DNA of 64,000 nucleotides from Poa pratensis (lineage: Eukaryota; Streptophyta; Magnoliopsida; Poales; Poaceae). Where the stretch lies: positions 4,719,473 to 4,783,472 of the forward strand of contig CAMZMU010000081.1 of the NCBI GenBank assembly GCA_947311845.1. The letters are read 5' to 3'. Positions 33,045-43,545 of this stretch are shown piece by piece (position 1 is the first letter of the stretch; each line of letters starts with the position of its first letter). A program made the position numbers and the translations under genes. A model generated the notes under the pieces. That model was not told the DNA's origin, made no database searches, and was given only the letters and a program-made list of their open reading frames with translations.

Positions 33045-36000
33045 GCGAGGCCCTTGTCTCGTGATGAAGTTTGAGTGGCTCGTATCTTTTGCATAATAAC
33101 GCCTGGCAAACATATGTTATTCCGTACAAGTGCCTGGAAGGATTTGACTTGTATTGAAGTTGAGTTATCTGGTTTCTACAGTAGTTTTATTTTTTGGGTA
33201 GTTGAGTTTATCTGATTGTTAGTTTGTTACCCACAATTGCTGAGTTCTTGGGAATGGGGCACTACCACCCAAATTGTTTTATCCCTCATCAGAAGTTTAA
33301 CCACGGGCCTTCGGAAGGGCGACATTTTCACCTTTTTATTTGTGTCAAATCTTCATCATAGTAACCTTCCACAAACCCTAGCCATCAGACGCTTCCTTTG
33401 CGGTGATTCGGAGTCGTGGCCTCCCGCCGGCTTGCTTGTCGGTTTGCCCGGATTAGATGCCCTCGTAGCCTTAGAAGATGCATCGAGTTTGATTCCACGC
33501 CGGCTGGCGAGAGAAGGTCCTACTTCTTTGTAGGTTAGGTTGTCGGGCGAGGGGTGGCAGTTCTAGCATTGGAATAAGTCCACCCCGCTTCGATGGTGCT
33601 GGCTCAGATTCCAACGAGGAGCGAGTGGACGGTTTAGTTTGCCGGTCCTTTATCGGATCCGGTACATTGTTCAGCAGCCGTTGGCGTGATGCTTGGACTA
33701 CGTCAGTGATGGCGGTAGTCCTTCAAATAAAACTCGGGAGTGGTAGTCGTGGTGTCTTCATAATCATATACGCCATGAGCATGTTTTGGTATCTTCTTTG
33801 GCGACGCTCATCGCTGGCCTCAAACTTAGGAGGAGAGAAATATGGGGCTTGTCCCCGGTCGTGTAGTATTGGCGAACTTCGATCCCGTCCTCCGATGCAG
33901 GTGGTTAGTGTGGTTCATAAAGCCATTGGGCGTTGGTTATTCTCTTGTTCCTACATTGATGGTTTTGTGTATGTTGGTGGAGGCATATGTATCCTCTCGG
34001 TATACGTCTGCATTTATCTTCATCTTTGTACGCTCACCTTACATCTCAATATGGGCCCGTACTCGAAAAAACCTATTGCATGACCATCTGGACTATATCA
34101 CATGGCAATTTTGTTAAGTTCGCTTGACATTGTTACCTCTTTTAGTAGCTCGCATATTTTAATCAATTTTTCATGGATTCATGAAGCATTTACACATGCA
34201 CCATTTCTTAAAGCTTGTAAATGCATTTTTACATTCAGTTGTAAATGTAATTAGAACACATTGTACACATGCCGCGGTGATAAGATTGATAATGAGTCGA
34301 ACAAATCAAATCGTAAATTTAATAAAGTAAAGGAGGTTTTGGTAAAATGACTCTCGGTTTACACCAACGGTTCGCGCCACATATGTAAGGTTAAAATTAA
34401 AGTTGAGGGAAAAAATAAAATATTAATTATTTATGGTATTCAAGTTCTCAGAACTTCCTTATTTGCTTTACTCTTAAGTCTTACGGCCGATTTCCGGGAT
34501 TTTGCGATTAGTAATATCGAATTCGTAACTCAAAATTCCATATAGAAATATAAAAACCATCATATACATATTTGTATTTGTGGTTTAAATTTTTCTGTTG
34601 GTTTATAAACTTACTTTTGTTTTCATAAATGAAAAAGGTTGGGGTTTTGGCGATTGGATTTACAAACTCGCACACTCTCCAAGTCAATGCGACAACCACC
34701 TATTGCATCTATGTTTAGGGTGGTCTAGCCTAATAGGGATCAAATCCCATGTGCGTCTTATTCATGTGGTTTAGTCTTTCCATGTCAGACAACTTTCGTG
34801 GCCATAGTGGGAAATATGTGGTGTATGCATTGTTTTCGAAACTTCCTGAACCATGACTTCATGATACCTTTTTACGTGATGCACACATTTATCGAGGTTC
34901 AAGTTTGATCATCAATTTTATCAATAAAATATGTGCTAACTATACCATTATATTTGTATTCGCAAAATGTTTCTACTAATACAATTTTTATGACACATTA
35001 TACATTTTACTGATTATATCGATGTTCAAACTTGATGCACCCAAAATAAGGACACCATGTAAACAGGGATGAAGGGAGTACGAGTTCTTATAGCTAATTG
35101 AGATTTCGGACGACACCATGTAAACTGATGTTCGAATTTGTAGTCACTAATAGCTAGACTCCAGCACATACTTATGACTTATTATCTGCTGCCTAATGTG
35201 GAGCGAAATTTCTAAAATTGCTGGGTGCGCCGAGAGTCGAGACCCACCATCAGGCCACCCGCTTTCCTTACGCCCACGATCATGCGTCGCTCGCTCGCTA
35301 GCTCCAAGATTTACAACGGGCGCTGTATGCAAATAATATGCAATGCTCTGCATGTGCGCTAGCTGTAGATCTACGAAGAATCGATTGTCATGTTACTACT
35401 ATACTTTTCGGTCAACTAACTAACCAATGATCACTTCAGTTCTAGGAGCACACCGACGCACCATGATGCTGGTACTCACCTCCCACGACACAGACAAGAC
35501 AAAGAAAAAAGGCCGGTCGTCGTGGGATCTGCATGATTCCCGCGTCTAGTTATTGGATATTCTAAGAGATGACGATAGAAAATAGCATAGTTGGACTCCG
35601 GCATGGGAGGAAGGTGGGTGGGGGTATTATAGTGGTGCTCTGGTGCAGGCAATTTACCTTGGACGCGTTTTGTAGGGTGCAACCGTTTCTCGTTTTCTTG
35701 GGGGCATGACCTGGAGAGCATGGCCACGGAAAAACGGCCATGAGCCATGTTGTTGTCCTAGTTTGGCAGCCCGCAGCCGGGTTAGTCGCATCGGATGAGA
35801 AAACAAAACCAGCTTGTTTGGTTCGATGCAATCTTCGCTTTTGAGCTTAGCTGGAGTGAGGGCACAATGTTTGGTTGCGTGCAAGCAGCCCGCTACGGTT
35901 TACCATAGTTCAAACATGGTGAGATTACCATGCTATGATCATGCAACCGATCATACTATAAAACAGAAGGAGTTTCACAATGACCACAACCAGGACGATG

Positions 36001-36084
36001 ATAATGAAGTTCTTCATGCTACTACCTGCCACCTGGTTACCCACATCGGCTACCACCTCATTAGCCACCACCTGAGCTATCATT
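33045..36084. other. Intergenic, no gene recognised
   Basis: 33330-34080 is a GC-richer block that begins near ACAAACCCTAGCC and ends ACTCGAAAAAACC. That style suits an old LINE-derived retroposon on the plus strand, but no target duplication was found. 34090-35200 is AT-rich with a lone Stowaway-like end (GATGAAGGGAGTA near 35068). 35450-35900 contains overlapping minus-strand ORFs without motifs. Confidence 0.4.
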
Positions 36085-36264
36085 TGATGTTATATCACCT
36101 CATCAGCCACCACCTCATTGATGTTCAGGTAGTTCAAGTAGTTCTCCTGAGCCTCTTGCAAAGTTTCGAACCCCTGATAGCTGTTGTTGGAGAACCCTGT
36201 CACTTGTTCGTGGCAGCTCCGCCAGGAGTGTACGCCTTCCTCTGTACACAACGTACCAGTTCAT
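36085..36264 (-). pseudogene. RNase H1 N-terminal-like domain remnant
   Basis: On the minus strand from ATG 36264 the frame reads NWYVVYRGR. After a frameshift near 36235 it reads SWRSCHEQVTGFSNNSYQGF and then ETLQEAQENYLNYL. This is the pattern of the RNase H1 N-terminal (hybrid-binding, caulimovirus-like) domain: W-Y-x-V-x-x-G-R, a Trp, Cys-x-x-x-Val and G-F/Y repeats. It stands alone with a possible splice acceptor (TTTGCAG) before the ATG. Plant genomes contain many such isolated domains beside transposons. The frameshift argues for a relic. Confidence 0.55.
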
Positions 36265-36345
36265 CTGCAAACAACACAAAGATTAACATAAACAGAATAG
36301 CATCATCACAAGTCACACGATCAACATCAGAACAAGCATGAGAAT

Positions 36346-36554
36346 GTGTCTCTAACATAAAACTACTGCAGCATGCATGATACTTACAAAAGTAGGATCA
36401 CGAGTTCATCCTACAACTATTGTGTTAAACCTACACCACATCAAAAAGTTGTGTCTCTAACATAAAACTACTGCAGCATGCATGATACTTACAAAAGTAG
36501 GATCACGAGTTCATCCTACAACTATTGTGTTAAACCTACACCACATCAAAAAGT
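36346..36554 (+). repeat. 105-bp tandem duplication
   Basis: Two nearly identical consecutive 105-bp units start GTGTCTCTAACATAAAACTA at 36346 and 36451 and end CCACATCAAAAAGT. They include CTGCAGCATGCATGATAC. They lie between the RNase H1-like remnant and the LTR element at 36682. Confidence 0.92.
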
Positions 36555-36681
36555 GGGTGTCATCCTACCACCACCATCACCAGCAAGTTCACCATCATCT
36601 GAGGGGTTAGTATATACCACCTCATCAAAATACGACAAGTTTGTAAGCCCTAGCTAAGCCAAAATATACATCATCATCATC

Positions 36682-37050
36682 TGTTGTGTTTGTGTCGAAT
36701 ATTGTGTACGAGTTGGGTTACGTTTGGACTTAGAGTTGTATTAGGTGTGGATAGGATACGAGTAGTATCAGAGTCGAACTCTTGTAGCCTGGTTCTGCCA
36801 TATAATGAGGGGAGCACCACACGTGTAACCTATGACGACTTGATAGCAATAGGCATGCAGGGGGAGCCGGCGGCTTGTGCCGGCGCCTAGGGCGGGCAGG
36901 GTTGCGGTATCAATGGGGAGGTGCGCCCGTAGTCATGCCCCGCAGATGTAGGCGAGTTCGTCGAACTGCTTTAACAAATCTCGGTGTCGTCATTTTGCTG
37001 TGATTGCTTCATGTTCTCGGTAGATCAATTTTGTGCCTACGACGGTAACA
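36682..37050 (+). repeat. 5' LTR of the small element
   Basis: 369 bp, TG...CA, with a TATA-like CCATATAATG near position 120 of the LTR. It differs from the 3' LTR at roughly 25 positions by eye. Confidence 0.9.
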
Positions 37051-37052
37051 AT

Positions 37053-37064
37053 TGGTATCAGGGC
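37053..37064 (+). other. Primer-binding site, tRNA-Met type
   Basis: TGGTATCAGGGC lies two bases after the 5' LTR and matches the initiator tRNA-Met complement except for one base. Confidence 0.8.
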
Positions 37065-38890
37065 AAGGTTGAAACGTGCAGATTGTTGATCTAGAGATTG
37101 AAGGTCGATGTTGGGATCGGGCGTCGCCGGCGTAGCATCGTCGTACTTTGATGCGCAGGCGAGATAGCGATCTAGATTCATCTAACCTCTCGATAAGGCA
37201 ATCGAAAGAGCAAAGCAAAGCTACGAGCGCGTGTCGGCCGACGAGTCGTTGCGCAGCAGGCAGTCAGCGCGACGGGCGGAGCAGCATGCTGCCCAGAGGG
37301 CGAGCTGGCCCAGGCGAGGCCCAGGAGCGGAACGGCAGGGTACCCTGGTCCAGCGTACAAGGCGCGGCCGCGCGGGCGTGATGCATGGAAGCCGGAGAGT
37401 TCGTCCAGGGGTTGCGATCGATCGGAAGCAGCAGCAATGTGTGAGATTTCTTACGTGAGAGAAAAAAGGACGCGTCATGTGATTGCATGCCATCGTGAGT
37501 TTAAGAAAGAGAAGAAAGAAAAATCTGAAGCAATGGAAGTTTGTGTGATATACACGTGAAGGCTACCAAGGATGGGGATTTTGGTTCTATCTTTCTCTAC
37601 TAGGTACAAGGCCACGGGTTGTGTACGGGATGACTGCGGTATATACAAGACGCGGAGTCGCAGGTTCACAGGAGGATCGACGGGAATTGGCAGCATGGTG
37701 CCAAGTTGATCAAGATGGACTGGATGCGGCAAGGGGCAATGTGCGTATAAGGCTCGTGGAGTCTGGAGCTTGTCGTGCAGTCGGACACGTTCGGCTGGGT
37801 CGGGCTAGATAGTCTGACGGATCGACGAGAAGTTAGTCAGACAGAAGACGGTGAAGATCGACGTAGGAGCGTGAGGGCTGATGGTGTCCGAATTCTGTGG
37901 CGTGGAAACACGTGTGCATGGTTATGCGTGTTTCGACATGCGATGACGCGGGGTTGATTCAAGATAGCGCGCAATGACATCTTGAGGTCGACGGGGCGTG
38001 GGGTGGATTTATCATCTGCCAAGGAGTCATGTTGAAGGTGGAGCTGGAATCTCTGACGGAAGATTCCACTCGGCTGATGGAGGGGCTACGGCGTAAGCTA
38101 GCGGAGAGTCGAAGCCTAGTCAGCGGGAAGGCGAGAAGCACGTTGGTCGGACTGGACGTCAGGATTCGAGAGATACGTGGAACTCGGCATCGGTCGGGTA
38201 TGACTGATGGTTGTCTGCAGTGGGGACTGAGATGGTGTGGGTGCGCGACCCAATAGATCTTGCCCAAGATTGCGGATGCTCGACGCGGTAGTAGCGGCGA
38301 GGCGTGCGGTAAGCACGGGACACGACGATAGACTAGGGCACAGGCGGTCAGACATGGTCAGATAGGTGTGCAGGGGTGCTGAAATAGTGTTGTCGAGTAT
38401 CGGATTCAAGTTGGTGACTGGGTCTATGAAGATTAACGTCAGGTGATAGACAGGAGTCAGCCATGGGGAATCCGAGAAAGTGTTGGAAAGTCTGCGATGT
38501 CGGAAGCTTGTAGAGTACATGGCCATATATTCTGTGATGTTCAGTGCACATGGCAAAATGCGGGTGACTAGATGCAGAAGGAGGCGGAGTGCAATAGCTG
38601 TGGGACATATAGAAGACTATCCAGGAAAAGATGAGACAACTGTGAATTTGACTCAAGGTGACTAAAAGGCGACGGTGAAATTCCTTCAAGTTGAAAGCAC
38701 TTTCACGCAGACTAGTGGTCGGTGTGTGATGGTGTTAAACGGGAAGAAGGAACTACAGTTGCAGGTGGAGTCACATGAAGTCTGGGAGTAGCAGCGGAGC
38801 TCATGGAAGACAACCAAGTCCGGAGTACATGGAGGGTTGACACACATCGACGAATTCAAGTTGGTGGAGAATATTCGCCAAGGTGGAGTT

Positions 38891-39258
38891 TGTTGTGTTT
38901 GTGTCGAATATTGTGTACGAGTTGGGTTACGTTTGGACTTAGAGTTGTATTAGGTGTGAATAGGATACGAGTAGTATCAGAGTCGAACTCTTGTAGCCTA
39001 GGCCTCCCATATAATGAGGGGAGCACCACACGTGTAACCTATGACGACTTGATAGTAACATGCACACAGGGGGAGCTGGCGGCTTGTGCCGGCGCCTAGG
39101 GCGGCCAGGGTTGCGGTATCAATGGGGAGGTGCACCTGTAGTCATGCCCTGCAGATTAGGCGAGTTCGCCGAACTGCGTTAACAAATCTCGGTGTCATCA
39201 TTTTGTTGTGATTGCTTCATGTTCTCGGTAGATCAATTAAGCGCTTACGATGGTAACA
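38891..39258 (+). repeat. 3' LTR of the small element
   Basis: 368 bp, starting TGTTGTGTTTGTG after the purine-rich AAGGTGGAGTT and ending GATGGTAACA. It is followed by TCATC. Confidence 0.9.
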
Positions 39259-39321
39259 TCATCACTTCAACTTCATCATGCTTGTGCTGCTACTACCCCT
39301 CACCACCACCACAGTGCAATC

Positions 39322-39668
39322 TCAATCAGTGTAGTACTTTCCTAGGAAAGTGCTGAGCCAGAGGGTCCTGTGCTGCGCTGCCATGACGACGAAGTTCACA
39401 CCCTGCGCCTTGTGGTCGACGAGGTGTCCGAGAGCCACCATCAGAGCCTTCTCGGTGAACCCAACAGAGTCCATGACATCATTGTACATGTCAGGGTGCA
39501 TGCCCGTCGGCTTGCTTTCCCTGATGGCCTGGGCAACCTCTTCATGGCTCCTGTTATACTGGCAAAGGCCTGGATCTCTTCCTCAGTGAGGGCACCTCTC
39601 TTCCTCTTCAGTCCATGCGCGTGGCTAGGTACATCTCCCTTCCTGGGCGGAGGACCATCGAGGATCAC
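39322..39668 (-). pseudogene. Myb/SANT-like domain protein, C-terminal remnant
   Basis: The minus-strand frame reads a linker with LKRKRGALTEEEIQAFASIT. After a one-base frameshift near 39537 it reads VAQAIRESKPTGMHPDMYND, then VGFTEKALMVALGHLVDHKA and HRTLWLSTFLGKYYTD with a stop at 39322. The pattern (basic linker, 'ALMVAL.HL.D.KAQG..F', 'HR..WL..FLGK.Y') is that of the plant Myb/SANT-like proteins abundant near transposons in grasses. The N-terminal SANT domain is absent, cut off toward 39.7 kb. Family assignment is from memory and would need a profile search. Confidence 0.5.
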
Positions 39669-39860
39669 AGTGTCAGACTAAGTGGGATCATGTATCTCTT
39701 GGTATGGTAAGCAATTGTCCATATAGCTTTGTAACCCATGATCTCTTCACTGGCTTGCATCAAAAGGAAGAATTCAGTTAGCCCATGGAGGCTAACCTCA
39801 AGTGGTGGTTGTCATCAAGTTTGAAAAGTGCAAGTTCAAGACAAGCATCTCGAAGAGATC

Positions 39861-41487
39861 TGGTGGCTCTAAGTTAATAGTGCCAGAAACAATGCTTGTA
39901 CGTCACACGTCAGTTGGGAACCCCAAGAGGAAGGTATGATGAGTGCAGCAGTAAGTTTTCCCTCAGTATGAAACCAAGGTTATCAATCCAGGAGGAGGAT
40001 GACGTTGCTTCGAAGGTGTTGGTGAAGGAGTGTAGTGCGGCGCAACACCAGGGATTCCGGTGCCAACGTGGAACCTGCACAACACAACCAAATTACTTTG
40101 TCCCAACTTAACAGTGAGGTTGTCAATCTCACCGGCTTGCTGAAAACAAAGGGTTAAACGTATCGAATGGAAAATGATGTTTGTCTGCATAAAACAGTAG
40201 AGAACAATGATTGCAGTAGATTGTATTTCAGATGTAAAAGAATGGACCGGGGTCCACAGTTCACTAGTGGTGTCTCTCCAATAAGATAACTAACATGCTG
40301 GGTGAACAAATTACAGCTGGGCAATTGACAATTGATAAGTGCATATAACATGCATGTGTGAGCTGTGGTGTCTACTATGAGATTCATTTGGGCATTACGA
40401 CAAAGTACATAGACCGCTATCCAGCATGCATCTATGCCTAAATAGTCCACTTTCCGGTTAACATCTGTACCCCTTCCAGTATTAAGTTGCAAGCAACAGA
40501 CAATTGCATTAAGTAATGTGCGTAATGTAAACAATACATTCATCCTTGAATAAAGCATTGCTGTTTTACCCCTAGTGGCAACAACACATCTACAACCTTA
40601 GAACTTGCTGTCACTATCCCAGGTTAAATAGAGGTTGAACCCAACTATCATGCATAAATACCCCCTCTTGGAGTCACAAGTATTCACGTGGCCAAGGCTT
40701 CAACAAGTAACGGAGAGCATGCAAGATCACAAATGACATAGACATGATAATATAATATTCAGCTCCACATAGGTATCAATATAAGTCAGATCCCAGCAAA
40801 CACAACATGTAGCATTACAATAAGATGATCTTGATCATGATAGGCAGCTCACAAGATCTAAACATGATGGCACAAGTGGAGAAGACAACCATCTATCTAC
40901 TGCTATGGACCCATAATCCAAGGATGAACTACTCACGCATCACTCCGGAGGCGGGCATGGCGATGTAGAGCCCTCCGGTGATGATTCCCCTCTCCGGCAG
41001 GGTGCCGGGAAGAGCTTCAGGAACCCCCCGAGTTAGGGTTGACGACGGCGGCGGCAGCGAATATGTTCTGGATGAAAGGCTCGGTGTTTTAGGGTTTTCG
41101 CGTCTCGGGGAATAAATAGGCGAAGGGGCGATGTCGGCGGACCCCCGAGGGGCCCAAACCACCTCCAGGCGCGGCTGGGCCCACTGCCGCGCCACCTGGT
41201 GGTTTGGCCACCTCGTGGCGAGTCTTCGTCTCTCCTTCGGACTCCGTGTACGTGCTGGAAAAATAGGGACCTGGCCTTTTGTTTCGTGCAATTCCGAGAA
41301 TATTTCCAGAAGTAACTTTCTGAAACCAAAAACAGCAGAAAACAGGGAACTGGCACTGTGGCATCTTGTTAATAGGTTAGTCCTAGAAAATGCATAAAAG
41401 TGATACGAAGTGTATATAAAACATGTAGCAAATGTTATAATATAAGCATGAAACAGCAGAAATTATGGATACGTTGGAGACGTATCA
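39861..41487 (-). mobile_element. Solo LTR, TGATACGTCTCCAACG family
   Basis: On the minus strand it starts TGATACGTCTCCAACGTATC at 41487 and ends AGCCACCA at 39861. It is flanked by a perfect AGATC duplication (39856-39860 and 41488-41492). At 1627 bp with no internal domain it is a solo LTR. It contains CGGAGGCGGGCATGG-type GC-rich sequence and a TATA-like ATAAATAGG near 41110. The ACGTCTCCAACGTATC head is very common in Triticeae LTRs; I do not assign a family name. It is nested in a Sirevirus-like LTR. Confidence 0.8.
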
Positions 41488-42114
41488 AGATCCTATTGTT
41501 AAAGCTTGCCACCAATTTGGAAATAATGGTCATGTGAAGATGTGCCTGAGAGAGGTACTCCCATAGTGCAGTATGTGGGAGCAGTATGTGAGTCTTCACC
41601 AAGCAAAGTGCAACCAAGAAAGGTGGTCCACTTGAGGAGATCAAACTCGTCATCATCTAGCTCAAGTGGAATGCACAAGGAAAATGTATGATCTTGATAT
41701 GGTTTCTATTTTACCGGTCTCATGGCACTATTAGGAGATCGAGTTATAGGATAGATAACCGTACTATCACGAGGGGCGTGAGGTTTAGTGTATGTGTCAT
41801 AGAGGGATCAAACCTTTGCATACTTGGCATCATATTTATTGGTTCTTATTTGGATTTTCTGTATGTGGGGTTTTGGTGCTTGTCGTGTTCTTCATGACAA
41901 GCCCAAATTCTTCGAAAACGGACTTCGTATGAAAAACTTGTTGAGTTTTTGTTGTTGGAAAAATATTACCGGTTTATCCTTGAGAAAGGGTTGACTCCTT
42001 CCCATGTGAGGTATCCGCTCTCTATTGGTGGCCCTTAATATTTCCATCAAAAGTGGATTCATCTTATTTGGAGTTCAATGCAAAAGATATGGCTTTTACA
42101 GTTTTACGTAGTGG

Positions 42115-42400
42115 TTATTGGAAACAACCCGGAGAATCCGAAGTTGCCGGACCAGAGACTTTGGGTATACAACGGAGACTCCGGCCTCATGGCAACCTAA
42201 GACTCCGGACGTTTTATTCTTGGAGTTGGCCAAGACCTGCGCCAAATGGCGTGCGCCTGCGCAGTCAGGAGTATGGCCGGAGTCTGTCCGGAGACTTTCG
42301 AAGTCTCCAGCCAGGCCGGAGTTTCTGGTCCCCCGTGGACCGGAGATTCCGTGCTAGTCCAGAGACTCCGGCCTCTCCAGACCAGAGACTCCGATGTTTC
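42115..42400. repeat. Cluster of GGAGACTCCGG-like palindromes
   Basis: The near-palindromic word GGAGACTCCGG and variants (AGAGACTCCGG, GGAGTCTGTCCGGAGACT, CCGGAGATTCCG) occur about ten times in under 300 bp. A smaller set lies at 44575-44615 in the opposing LTR. Palindromic CCGG-containing repeats in the LTR are a described Sirevirus feature, which supports that assignment. Confidence 0.65.
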
Positions 42401-43209
42401 CTGCAATGGCTCTATTTTGTGGGGACCTACAAAAGATCCCCTTCTTCCCCAAAGTGATTAGATCTACTGAGCATGAAATTGACCTCCTTGAGCTTAGTTA
42501 TCTCTTTATTCCTCCATGATTCTTGCCACCCTAGAGGGAAAAGAGAGAGGGGATATAGATCGATCTCTCCTCTTAGTAAAAGGAAGCATTTGGATTTAGA
42601 TCTTGGAGATTCATTTGCTGAGTTCATCCTTTGATCTTCATCTCTTCTCCCCCCATATAATTAGTTGTTTTTTGTGGGATTTGAGAGTGAAAGATTTGAC
42701 CACTTCTTGTGTTCTTGCCCATTGCATCGGTTGCATCGGTTTGAATTCTCCGCGATGATACATGAAAGTTGAAGTTGAGAAATTTGTTACTCTTGGATAA
42801 TTGGAATGCTCTAGAGATTTTTCCTCTTTGGTACTTGGAGTGCCATAAACGGTCGTTGTTGTTCCGAAGCTTTGTGAGCTCGCGAGATATTGTTGGGAGC
42901 CTCCAATTAAGTTGTGGAGAATACCCCAACCTTGTAGGGTACGGTGACCGCCCTCAAGTGTCTCGTAGTGGTTCGTGGCACTCCATATTGGTGGGGGCAC
43001 GAAGAGATTATGGTGTGCCATTGACGTCTATTCAGGGATCACTTGTGACTCCACATAGCTCTAACGGAGACTAGCTTACATTGGGAAGTGAACTTCGGAA
43101 TAAATCATCGTCTCCGAGTGCCTCGGTTATTTCTATACACTGGCTACTTGCTTACGCAATTTGCTTTGTAATATCCATCAAGCTTGAAGTTATTGATCTT
43201 GCTATCACA

Positions 43210-43336
43210 TACTCCCTCCGTTCCAAAAAGGATGACTTCCATTTGTCTACATGCAGATGTATCTAGACATGTTACATGTATAGATACGTTCACATGTACA
43301 CAAATGGAAGTCATCCTTTTTAGAACGGAGGGAGTA
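43210..43336. mobile_element. Stowaway MITE inside LTR
   Basis: TA-flanked, with ends CTCCCTCCGTTCCAAAAAGG and its near-complement CCTTTTTAGAACGGAGGGAG. The arms pair through GATGACTTCCATTTGT. It is nested in the plus-orientation Sirevirus-like LTR. Confidence 0.9.
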
Positions 43337-43545
43337 GGTGCTTATCTTACTTAGCATAAGTTGTTGCTACGCATAGGTAAACCTAGCTTGTATAGGTTTT
43401 GTGCTTGATAAACTAAACACTAGTTTTATTTCGCATTTATTTAAGGCTAAATTGTAATTATTGTAATCTCCTATTCACCCCCGACCCCCAGGCGACATTC
43501 GTGTCCTTTCAAGTAGTTCTCGACGTAGGAGTAGTGGGGCATAAC

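Larger units (their letters stand above)
36682..39258 (+). mobile_element. Small LTR retrotransposon without recognisable genes
   Basis: The 2577-bp element has LTRs of 369 and 368 bp beginning TGTTGTGTTTGTGTCGAATA and ending GGTAACA. It has a TCATC target duplication (36677-36681 and 39259-39263), a tRNA-Met primer-binding site and a purine-rich AAGGTGGAGTT before the 3' LTR. The internal 1840 bp has only short ORFs and no gag, protease, IN or RT motif. The end of the internal region (GAATTCAAGTTGGTGGAGAA) resembles the 3' internal end of some Copia elements, so I infer a deletion derivative mobilised in trans. LTR divergence of several percent implies an older insertion than the Copia element at 16 kb. 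Confidence 0.88.
39780..43511 (+). repeat. Sirevirus-like LTR, plus orientation, interrupted
   Basis: The right end ACATTCGTGTCCTTTCA at 43511 matches, in the opposite orientation, the end of the LTR at 43546-45742. Homology between the two is visible along the length, for example ATTTTACCGGTCTCATGG at 41711 against its complement near 45250. A solo LTR (39861-41487) is nested inside, and removing it with one AGATC makes the sequence continuous. The true left end TGAAAGG is not seen, so the left boundary is approximate and the LTR is truncated. A Stowaway lies at 43210-43336, and many GGAGACTCCGG words lie at 42120-42400. Confidence 0.6.

Noticed and set aside
33330..34080. LINE-derived retroposon
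   Set aside because: The start and A-rich end look plausible, but no target duplication or shared motif could be shown, so it is only mentioned in the intergenic note.
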